Assembly: GCF_902635505.1 (NCBI RefSeq)
Contig: NC_045429.1
Coordinates: 163,144,997 to 163,208,996 of the forward strand
Direction: 5' to 3'
Origin: Sarcophilus harrisii
Lineage: Eukaryota; Chordata; Mammalia; Dasyuromorphia; Dasyuridae
DNA length: 64,000 nucleotides
Shown: positions 61,001 to 64,000 of the stretch, in pieces
Position numbering within the stretch: the first letter of the stretch is position 1
Layout of the letters: each line of letters starts with the position of its first letter
The notes under the pieces: model-generated
Seen by the model: only the letters and a program-made list of their open reading frames with translations
What the model was told of the DNA's origin: nothing
Database searches by the model: none
Position numbers and translations under genes: made by a program

Positions 61001-63172
61001 TTAGAAATATAAAGGATATGTGATAAATATGGCATCAGTTTTTAAGAAGTTAAATTTTTTGAGGTTCTACATGGTAAAATTCTTTGCTCAAGTTCTACAT
61101 TTGACCAATAGATGCATGTTGTTTGATAACCTTAAAAAGATACTTTTTCTTTTGTCCTTTCAACTGAATTGCCATGTAGCCATAATTACAAAAGATTTAG
61201 AGGTTCTTTCAACTTACAAAAGCAACTCTCTTGGGATACATTTTGTCCTTTTTTTTTTTTTTTTTTTTTTTTAAAGAGCATTCATAGGACCAACACTAGG
61301 TGGATTTTTATATGAAAAAATTGGTTTTGAATGGGCTGCAGCTATACAAGGACTCTGGACTCTAATTACTGTAAGTAATCAGTCTTTTCTCTTAAGTTAT
61401 ATTATTGCTCATGGAAAATAAATTCAGATGTTAAAAAAAAGAAGAAAAGAAAAGATCTATAATGAAAAATACATAGATGAGAACAGAATCAATTTCAGAA
61501 GAGAACACAGATAAGCAGGGCAATTTTAGTACTATTTGGATAAATTTAAATATACATTTAAAACTATGTAATGGAAATTCACAATTTTGTATAAAAATAT
61601 CTGCATATTACACAAGTAATTTTAACCAGCTACTGTAATTCTATTAAAGGGACTGGTGATGGGACTATTTTATGTTCTGGAGCATTGGCGAGGAAAGAGG
61701 TACTTTAAACTGTTCACTTGTATTTATTCATTCTTTATTAATGTTTTTTTTGTTTGTTTTTCCACAGCATTCATTTTAAAGTATGTTCCTTCCTCTCCTG
61801 CCCTTCCCCTCCTCCATCAATATGCCTTCTTTTAGCAAAGATTTAAAATGGAAAAGCAATTTTAGCAAAACCAACAAATAAATGGAACTTGACTGGCAGC
61901 ATATGTAATGGCCTTATCTATAGTCTTCCCACCTCTGGGAATGAAAGAGGATTTAATTTTTCTGCTTATTATAAGCTCCTCTGTTGGGACAATAAAAACC
62001 CTTAATAATCTGATCTCAACCTACTTGGCCAGCCTTAATATAACTTACTTCCCTTCCTATACTTGATGACCCAGTCTAACTTTTTTGCTTTCATACACTA
62101 TTTGTACTCCATGGCTTCATAGTTTCCTTTAATAATAATAAAAGCCAACATTTATATTGTGCTTACTATGTGCCAGACACTATGCTAAATGCTTTAGAAT
62201 TATTATCTTCACAACAACTTTACAAAGTAAGTGGGTATTTTCCTCATTTTGTATTTATATTATTTAACATATTTGTATATTCCCATTTTACAGGTGAGAA
62301 AACTGAGGCAAACAAGTTAAGTGACTTGTCATATAGCTAGGAAGTTTTGAAGGTGCACTATGGTGTCACCTAGCAGCCCCAGTTTAATCACCACTTCCCC
62401 CATCAAATCTTTCCTGATCTCCCTCAACTGTTAGTACCTATTCTTCCCCCTCCAAATGATCTTCGATATATTTGAACACACTCTTACATGTAAAATCTTT
62501 GAGCACAGAACTGTTTTCTGTTTGTCTTTCTAAAAGCCCAATAAAATGCCAGACACATAGTAGATACTTGTTATATTCTTGCTGATTAATTAAAGTACAT
62601 TTTCTCAACCCTTCAAATTGCCAGGTTTGAGCATTATAATTACACAAAGTTCTGTTATGTTGTATTGTTGTATTTTTTGTTAGTTATGCTTACTTTACAA
62701 TGATTTCTTAATTTTGGTAAGAATAAGGGAGAGAATCTAGAACTCAAAAATCTTAAATGTAAACAAAATTGTTTTAAATATAATTGTGGGAAAATATTAA
62801 CATTAAATAAAATTCTGATTTGAAGGAAATGTAACTTCAAATACTATAGTTTTAGAATAAATTCAGTTCTAAGAAAATGAAATCATAATCATTTGGCAAG
62901 AGTAGCCATAAAGTAAACATTTTGGTACAATTTAAAATATTCATCTTTTTCTTTTAAGAACATTGGATTATTTCTCAGTAGATGAAATGGAATTGGGAGG
63001 GATAAAAGGCAGATCTTTTATGAAAAATAAAATATAATTAAAATTTTTAAAATAAGCATTGTAATGTCTTTCTTTGTTTTTTTAAAAAAATTGTAGACGT
63101 GACCTCCAAAATACCCTCATCACAGAAGAAGAAAGAGAAGAAAGAACATCTCTATTACCCCATGAGATATAA
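25047..63172 (+). CDS. SLC18B1: SLC18B1, vesicular polyamine transporter (coding span, 14 exons)
   Basis: Major facilitator (12-TM) exchanger of the SLC18 family. The mammalian protein (C6orf192/VPAT) carries spermine and spermidine into secretory vesicles against protons. Fourteen GT-AG exons of 40, 140, 96, 74, 148, 157, 137, 102, 92, 96, 75, 94, 50 and 76 nt join without frame break to 1377 nt (458 codons plus TAA); human is 456 aa by memory. Visible landmarks: TM1 ISAASINLGSMMCYSILGPF (about 38-57); a degenerate MFS motif A, LFGKYLVHIGAKF; TM4 with RVVDAISFAAAITAS; the antiporter motif C, GLGLVLGPPLGGFLY (TM5); a second-half motif A, FGLLSDKIPYLRKW; GPTLGGFLYEKIGFEW (TM11); and a C-terminal acidic dileucine, ERTSLL (449-454). 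Exons 2-14 are certain; exon 1 is inferred. It lies divergent to RPS12 as in human. Confidence 0.95.
25783..26150 (+). repeat. 62-bp tandem repeat split by a SINE
   Basis: Unit 1 25783-25844; unit 2 25845-25870 resuming at 26078-26123; unit 3 partial from 26124. Each begins ctgaaaa(t/c)aaaagcta and contains aaaaggt(g/a)catgag and ttgaatgtgat(g/a)atc. A degenerate further copy (aaaaggtacatgagtatatt) is at about 26,330. Confidence 0.8.
25871..26077 (-). mobile_element. CORE-SINE inside the 62-bp repeat
   Basis: 'tgctgttcagtcctttcaga' to 'tccacttcactacctagcta', antisense. Flanked by aatttaaaag (25861-25870) and aattaaaag (26078-26086), the likely target duplication. Confidence 0.8.
26158..26345 (+). 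repeat. L1 3' tail
   Basis: 'acttcatatgtacaatgcta', 'ggaggaagagaatttagaat', then an A-rich end; same family as 10.9 and 37.0 kb. Confidence 0.6.
26590..26825 (+). mobile_element. CORE-SINE
   Basis: 'ctagacctggagtcaggaaa', 'ctatgtgaccctgggcaagt', 'tatctttgccaagaaaactt', tail 'caacaagaacaaaaa'. Confidence 0.85.
27100..29860 (-). mobile_element. HAL1-like (L1 ORF1-only) element, near full length
   Basis: Minus-strand 5' end near 29,858 (ggattctgggaagatggtgg), C/G-rich 5' UTR, then a decayed ORF1 over about 28,350-28,900. Its antisense reading gives KIIGFPESCDQKKN, EIIQENCPGVIEHEGK and RSWNHLSWQCKELGLQPK, the L1 ORF1p patterns (N-L-x-I-x-G-x-P-E and the C-terminal W-x2-WN). After ORF1 there is only a pyrimidine-rich (plus strand) tract with no reverse transcriptase, ending in CA/TA repeats. 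That layout is what defines HAL1 half-LINEs. A 41-bp tandem duplication lies at 29,088-29,172. Ends are approximate. Confidence 0.7.
27232..27371. repeat. CA and TA microsatellites
   Basis: (CA)n at 27232-27256 and (TA)n at about 27341-27371, inside the 3' part of the HAL1-like element; the second copy at 33 kb has them at a corresponding place. Confidence 0.9.
29986..30125 (+). CDS. SLC18B1: SLC18B1 exon 2 (TM1)
   Basis: Acceptor atttaag before 29986; donor gtgagt at 30126. Encodes (D)DGQPEVVRRESTRLSREQLC..., then TM1 through GPFFPNE (residues 14-60). It lies immediately 3' (plus strand) of a full-length HAL1-like element. Confidence 0.96.
30555..30785 (-). repeat. MIR SINE
   Basis: 'attattatccccagtttaca', 'cctagcgtcacacagttaag', 'agacttcaagtccagtgctg'. 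Confidence 0.75.
31040..31290 (+). repeat. CORE-SINE/MIR with full 3' end
   Basis: 'atcaggtagcacagtgagtt', 'aatcctgggcaagttattta', 'agtgctttacaaactttaaa', 'gcactatataagcactagct'. Confidence 0.75.
31736..31831 (+). CDS. SLC18B1: SLC18B1 exon 3 (TM2)
   Basis: Acceptor ctaaag before 31736; donor gtaagt. 32 codons, AEKKNVSNTVIGMIFGCFAL to LLFGKY (residues 61-92); phase 0 at both ends. Confidence 0.97.
32481..32562 (+). repeat. 41-bp tandem duplication
   Basis: Units 32481-32521 and 32522-32562, sharing gctttctaga(a/g)ccc and tggggtgccaaaa; a third partial unit starts at 32563. It abuts the LTR-like fossil to its right. Confidence 0.8.
32563..33000 (-). mobile_element. LTR-like retroviral fossil (solo), antisense to SLC18B1
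   Basis: On the minus strand a TATA-like TATTTAGG (about 32,700) is followed by AATAAA (32680-32675), the U3-R order of an LTR. Class is not assigned; edges are approximate and no internal region is seen. Looks old and broken. Confidence 0.4.
33050..33130. repeat. CA/TA microsatellite
   Basis: (CA)n then (TA)n, at the 3' edge of the second HAL1-like copy. Confidence 0.9.
33131..34085 (-). mobile_element. HAL1-like element, 5'-truncated second copy
   Basis: Parallels 27.10-28.62 kb in the same orientation: 'gtgaataggttttcaaaatt', 'cctcatttgtataatataat', 'ttgctggatatgatattttt', 'tgataagtcctgaacaattc'. Contains only the ORF1 C-terminal end and 3' tract. A TG/TA microsatellite lies at 33460-33511. 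Confidence 0.68.
34086..34135 (-). mobile_element. CORE-SINE fragment
   Basis: 'tcttggcaaagatactggaa' plus 'tttgccatttccttctccag', directly abutting the HAL1-like copy. Confidence 0.7.
34416..34495. mobile_element. Mariner-type MITE (palindromic, 80 bp)
   Basis: Ends tatacaggg...cactgtata with tcccaaatattgcaatttta on the left arm opposed to taatacttttagga on the right; centre tttaaactttaacagtttaa. TA at both ends fits mariner TA duplication; MADE-like. Confidence 0.75.
34510..35310 (-). repeat. L2 LINE, antisense, with SINE insertion
   Basis: 'gtacagccagtgaaaatgct', 'agttatgaagggcattacaa', 'tttgatcctggaggtttaag', 'attattgcaatagtccagat', all inverted L2 landmarks. SINE (-) at about 35,080-35,225. 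A plus-strand L2/MIR tip lies at 34,305-34,365. Confidence 0.7.
35080..35225 (-). mobile_element. tRNA-derived SINE
   Basis: 'gcccagggtcacctagctag', 'aagtgttgaacttaggtctt', ending 'caatctagctgcccc'; T-rich tail side at 35,080-35,094. Confidence 0.8.
35805..35878 (+). CDS. SLC18B1: SLC18B1 exon 4 (TM3)
   Basis: Acceptor tatag before 35805; donor gtaagt at 35879. Encodes LVHIGAKFMFVAGMFVSGGA to TILFG (residues 93-117); the loop HIGAK belongs to the degenerate MFS motif A. Confidence 0.97.
36509..36772 (+). mobile_element. CORE-SINE, full module
   Basis: 'ggatgactaggtagaacatt', 'tgagctggggaaggaaatgg', 'actccaaatggggttgtgaa', tail 'gctgaacaacgacaaca'. Confidence 0.85.
37025..37222 (+). repeat. 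L1 3' tail
   Basis: 'ggctaatatggaaatgtgtt', 'catgtaacaactgatatatc', 'gggagagaatttgaaactca' then A-rich end. Confidence 0.6.
38135..38282 (+). CDS. SLC18B1: SLC18B1 exon 5 (TM4)
   Basis: Acceptor tatag before 38135; donor gtatgt at 38283. Encodes MLDQAPDGPVFITLCFLVRV, then VDAISFAAAITASFSILAKA and FPNNVATVM (residues 118-166). Confidence 0.97.
39335..39491 (+). CDS. SLC18B1: SLC18B1 exon 6 (TM5-TM6, antiporter motif)
   Basis: Acceptor cttttag before 39335; donor gtaaga at 39492. Encodes GSLEIFSGLGLVLGPPLGGF, then LYQTFGYEVPFIFLG and a hydrophobic stretch ending NMCILPNY (residues 167-218). The G-x3-GPP-x-GG pattern is MFS motif C, typical of proton-coupled antiporters. Confidence 0.97.
41602..41683 (+). 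repeat. 42-bp tandem duplication
   Basis: Units from 41602 and 41644, each starting ccttgtgaatgcccaca and containing cattcact; directly left of the LTR. Confidence 0.8.
41684..42154 (-). mobile_element. Solo LTR fossil (ERV), 471 bp, antisense to SLC18B1
   Basis: Bounded by TG...CA with a 4-bp direct repeat gctc at 41680-41683 and 42155-42158. Minus-strand parts in LTR order: U3, TATA-like CTATTTAAG (about 41,950), then AATAAAA (about 41,864) and a short U5. A 4-bp duplication would fit a class I (gammaretrovirus-like) ERV. No internal region, so a recombined solo LTR. Confidence 0.65.
43975..44660. repeat. L2 3' tip (+) and MIR (-)
   Basis: 43,975-44,065 has 'tccgtagggcagggacaatt' and 'tgtttaataaaaattttcta' (L2 +). 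44,490-44,660 has 'catctttcagatgaagaaat' and 'gagaaattaagtaatttttc' (MIR, minus). The stretch between is unassigned. Confidence 0.55.
44925..46055 (-). mobile_element. L1 3' UTR, about 1.1 kb, antisense
   Basis: Left end is the L1 tail in reverse (T-rich, 'acatgcaaagatagttttca', pyrimidine block, 'tgctgcacaagaaaaatcag'). It is followed by 'gctgatggacatccattcca', 'agattgctctcctgaatggt', 'tcccctccaacatttataat', 'aatgaagcctttatcagaaa', the usual marsupial L1 3' UTR order. Pairs with 1-245 as reverse complement. Confidence 0.75.
46555..46885 (+). repeat. L2 fragment
   Basis: 'catcctccacacagctgcca', 'ctatgttactctcctaatga', 'aaactccaggccttcctagt'. Confidence 0.7.
47010..47465 (-). repeat. L2 (-) followed by SINE fragment (-)
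   Basis: L2 landmarks 'tggtggaatacatgaagtct' and 'gcactgggaagataatgaat' to about 47,365. Then 'ttgttcaattgtttcagtca' and 'ggcaaagatatcagagtgat', a decayed CORE-SINE. Confidence 0.55.
47688..47862 (+). mobile_element. tRNA-derived SINE with internal duplication, nested in MIR
   Basis: 'ggcatagtagatagagccca', then the segment ctgagttcaaatcc occurs twice (about 47,750 and 47,800) before 'ctatgtgaccctgggcaagt'. It abuts a MIR (-) at 47,862-47,975. Confidence 0.7.
48275..48505 (-). repeat. MIR SINE, long copy
   Basis: 'tttatataaattatctcaat', 'ttacatatgaggaaactgaa', 'gcaggatttgaacccatgac', 'acttcaagcccactgctttc'. Confidence 0.8.
49055..49093. repeat. GT microsatellite
   Basis: Uninterrupted (GT) run of about 19 units. 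Confidence 0.95.
49395..49940 (-). repeat. Ancient LINE fragment, CR1/L3-type
   Basis: 'cttgactctatcatccagtg' and 'tttgggtcatctgcaagtgt' belong to the same recalled family as 2.64-3.65 kb. Family label from memory. Confidence 0.45.
50346..50482 (+). CDS. SLC18B1: SLC18B1 exon 7 (central loop and TM7)
   Basis: After the largest intron (10.85 kb). Acceptor aacag before 50346; donor gtaagt at 50483. Encodes ESAPSEHSFWKLITLPKVGF, then a TM segment and GCFGFLDPTLSLFILNK (residues 219-264). Confidence 0.97.
51370..51570 (-). repeat. MIR SINE
   Basis: 'atttgtatagtactttacaa', 'tagatgaataaattaaagcc', 'cagagaggttactgacctgt'. Confidence 0.65.
52032..52133 (+). CDS. SLC18B1: SLC18B1 exon 8 (TM8)
   Basis: Acceptor cttgcag before 52032; donor gtaagt at 52134. 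34 codons: FNLSSGYVGLVFLGLALSYS to SPLFGLLSDKIP (residues 265-298); phase 0 at both ends. Confidence 0.97.
52930..53021 (+). CDS. SLC18B1: SLC18B1 exon 9 (TM9)
   Basis: Acceptor attag before 52930, preceded by 23 consecutive T (52902-52924); donor gtaaag at 53022. Encodes YLRKWLLVFGNIITAVCYML to LGPIPILHIE (residues 299-328). Confidence 0.96.
53400..53750 (-). mobile_element. LTR-like retroviral fossil, antisense to SLC18B1
   Basis: Minus strand: TATA-like CATAAAAG (53558-53551), then AATAAA (53459-53454) about 95 bases on and a 'ttggtcttcaatctctg' R/U5-like part. Ends not resolved; U3 may extend toward 54,060. Looks broken, age uncertain. Confidence 0.42.
54400..54495 (+). CDS. SLC18B1: SLC18B1 exon 10 (TM10)
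   Basis: Acceptor tggtag before 54400; donor gtaagt at 54496. Encodes (S)QLWLIILVLVVNGISAGMSI to IPTFPEILSCA (residues 329-361). Confidence 0.97.
54695..55040 (-). repeat. MIR (-) and L2 (-) fragments
   Basis: 54,695-54,830: 'tcgttttacagatgagaatg' and 'cctcaatgaaacgagtcaaa'. 54,900-55,040: 'gataaggagtcactacagct' and 'agattattttgacaactatg' (inverted L2). Confidence 0.55.
55190..55560 (-). mobile_element. LTR fossil with duplicated U3 unit, antisense to SLC18B1
   Basis: Minus strand, in order: a 36-bp tandem pair (55501-55536 and 55465-55500), CCAAT (55375-55371), TATA-like ATAAAAAG (55329-55322) and AATAAA (55239-55234). Paired U3 units are common in retroviral LTR enhancers. Class and exact ends unresolved; no internal region seen. 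Confidence 0.55.
55745..56380. repeat. MIR (+), MIR (-) and SINE head (+)
   Basis: 55,745-55,870 MIR (+): 'actggaatcagaacttagat'. 55,900-56,140 MIR (-): 'ctattttgcagatgacaaca', 'tgctgtaccacctacttagt'. 56,263-56,380 SINE head (+): 'gtcctggagtcagaaggact', 'tactctgggcaagtcacttt'. Confidence 0.7.
56740..57400. other. Intron 10, unassigned
   Basis: Purine-rich stretch resembling the inverted side of an old LINE but with no landmark I can name; no coding content. Confidence 0.35.
57400..57605. mobile_element. Two SINE fragments head to head
   Basis: 57,400-57,530 minus: 'gacttgtccagggtcacagc'. 57,532-57,605 plus: 'gctaggtagaataattgata', 'tggagtcagcaagacctgag'. Confidence 0.65.
58126..58200 (+). 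CDS. SLC18B1: SLC18B1 exon 11
   Basis: Acceptor tctag before 58126; donor gtaaga at 58201. Encodes (Y)ENGFEEGLSTLGLVSGLLGA then MWSL (residues 361-385), the start of TM11. Confidence 0.97.
58340..58620 (+). repeat. MIR SINE, rearranged
   Basis: 'ttatggaacagtggaaagtg' head; then the 3' tip 'agtgcctagtacatagtaga' appears before the middle 'ggtttcctcacctctaaaat', so two MIR pieces are joined. Confidence 0.5.
60242..60530. repeat. Marsupial interspersed repeat, family not assigned
   Basis: 'ttctttgtccttcattctgg', 'gaaccatgacatcagggagg', 'gagggctgggcaaggtcacc', 'tttttaagctaaggtcttca'; recalled as a common marsupial repeat, possibly RTE-related and akin to 9.83-10.84 kb. Confidence 0.45.
60564..60725. 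repeat. TG/TA simple repeats
   Basis: (TG)n at 60564-60587, then mixed TA/TG runs at about 60,650-60,725. Confidence 0.9.
61277..61370 (+). CDS. SLC18B1: SLC18B1 exon 12 (TM11)
   Basis: Acceptor aaag before 61277, preceded by 24 consecutive T (61249-61272); donor gtaagt at 61371. Encodes (G)AFIGPTLGGFLYEKIGFEW then AAAIQGLWTLIT (residues 386-417). Confidence 0.96.
61650..61699 (+). CDS. SLC18B1: SLC18B1 exon 13 (TM12 end)
   Basis: Acceptor ttaaag before 61650; donor gtactt at 61700 (weaker than the others). Encodes GLVMGLFYVLEHWRGK (residues 418-433). Human has a comparable GLAMGLFYLLEYSRRK. Confidence 0.93.
61970..62600 (+). repeat. L2 3' portion with a SINE insertion
   Basis: 'aatctgatctcaacctactt', 'tactccatggcttcatagtt', then after the SINE 'aatctttcctgatctccctc', 'tgccagacacatagtagata'. 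SINE/MIR (-) at about 62,135-62,385 ('tttacaggtgagaaaactga', 'tcacctagcagcccc'). Confidence 0.7.
62655..62825 (+). repeat. L1 3' tail
   Basis: 'taagggagagaatctagaac' then A-rich end with 'taaataaaattctg'; same 3' end family as the other L1 tails. Confidence 0.55.
63097..63172 (+). CDS. SLC18B1: SLC18B1 exon 14 (cytosolic tail)
   Basis: Acceptor ttgtag before 63097; encodes (R)RDLQNTLITEEEREERTSLL then PHEI and TAA at 63170-63172. The tail carries an E-x3-LL acidic dileucine motif (E449 to L454) shared with the remembered human tail ERTTLLPNET. A 9-bp repeat, gaagaaaga twice, adds EER relative to human. Confidence 0.94.
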
Positions 63173-63680
63173 TCTTACATACTCTGGATAGACAGAATGC
63201 TTGAAACTGTATTCTTGTTACTTTTAGAAATCAGAAAAAAAAATTTTTTTCAGAAAGAAGATCCTGTAAACAAGACACAGGGCCTTAAAACCAGTCTTCT
63301 GAACCTGTTGACACTACCTTTTGAATAATCCAGTTAGGCAGTAAATGGCCTTAATAAAGTGGCCAACTTTGATGCACATTGTACAGGACAAATTGTTGGA
63401 AAATTCTGTGGACCTTTTTTTAAGTGAATGTCAAAGCTCCTTGTTTTCTGGGCTAGGTAGCTGAATGTATTAAAATTTCTTACTAGTTTAATATGTGTTT
63501 TACCAGAAGTGCAATCATTCTGTAAATGCACTTTTTATAGGGGGGCGGAGGGGTTGGGGAAAGAGGATGACTTAACTTATCTATGGTAATTAATAACTGC
63601 AATGAACTTAATAACTCAAAATATTTTAAAAATGAATTTAAAATTAAATAAAACATCTTTCTTAGTGTTGAACTCATTTG
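63173..63680 (+). terminator. SLC18B1: SLC18B1 3' UTR and poly(A) signals
   Basis: Candidate AATAAA hexamers lie at 63353-63358 (followed by a GT-containing stretch) and 63647-63652. A further AATAAA-like motif lies near 63739. Which is used cannot be told from sequence; the 63647 site gives a UTR of about 0.5 kb. Confidence 0.6.
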
Positions 63681-64000
63681 TCTATCCAATTCAGAAGGGA
63701 AAATTCCTTATTACTTATTATTATAAAAAGATAAAGAAAATAAAGGAAAGGAAAAGAATGATCGGATGTGTTTTTGAAAGGCACATGAGCAGCATTCCTT
63801 GTTTGTCTTTTTTATAACATACAAATTTGGCCTTATTTACATAATAAGATTTATCCTAGCTCAGCAGCCTCAGGCTTAGTTTTCCCATCTATAAAACAAA
63901 TAAATGTTTTACTTCAGAAGTTTTCTTTTAAAAAAGAAAACTTTAAAACTCCTTTGATCTATTGTTAAAATGTCTAGACAAATGTTCAGGTGCAGTACTT

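Overview
The window is vertebrate nuclear DNA, AT-rich and repeat-dense, almost certainly from a marsupial. It carries two host genes with canonical GT-AG introns. Between them lie mammalian-wide fossils (L2, MIR, CR1/L3-type LINEs) and marsupial-type repeats: tRNA-derived CORE-SINEs whose 3' part reads like 'gccatttccttctccag', L1 3' ends and L1-ORF1-only (HAL1-like) elements. The species cannot be fixed from sequence alone.

Layout: (a) 1-13.66 kb is intergenic and full of nested LINE/SINE copies, with no gene I can support. (b) 13.66-17.14 kb, minus strand, is RPS12 (ribosomal protein eS12). All six exons are found, and the five coding segments join in frame to 132 codons. Three of its introns each hold one snoRNA (SNORD101-like, SNORD100, SNORA33). 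A 5'-TOP start and a CpG-rich promoter lie at about 17.1 kb. (c) 17.4-25 kb is intergenic with L2 remnants. (d) 25.05-63.7 kb, plus strand, is SLC18B1 (vesicular polyamine transporter, MFS). It has 14 coding exons that join in frame to 458 codons, close to the human protein (456 aa by memory). Exons 2-14 are secure. Exon 1 is a choice between a site at 25,047 (preferred) and one at 17,302.

The divergent RPS12-SLC18B1 neighbourhood is the one known on human 6q23, so synteny supports both calls. EYA4 would be expected to the left and the vanin genes to the right, but neither is inside the window. The genes have unrelated jobs: RPS12 is a TOP-regulated housekeeping gene and snoRNA host, while SLC18B1 loads polyamines into vesicles.

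The SLC18B1 introns hold most of the accessory structure. There are three HAL1/L1-ORF1 copies and four LTR-like fossils, all antisense to the gene. They also hold a SINE inserted inside a 62-bp tandem repeat, a mariner-type palindromic MITE, and several private tandem duplications of about 36-49 bp. I found no prokaryotic-type system, CRISPR array or novel multi-gene system. The points most worth a second look are the SLC18B1 first exon, the unusual SNORD101 placement, homopolymer-T splice acceptors, and the C-terminal sorting motif beside a lineage-specific 9-bp duplication.
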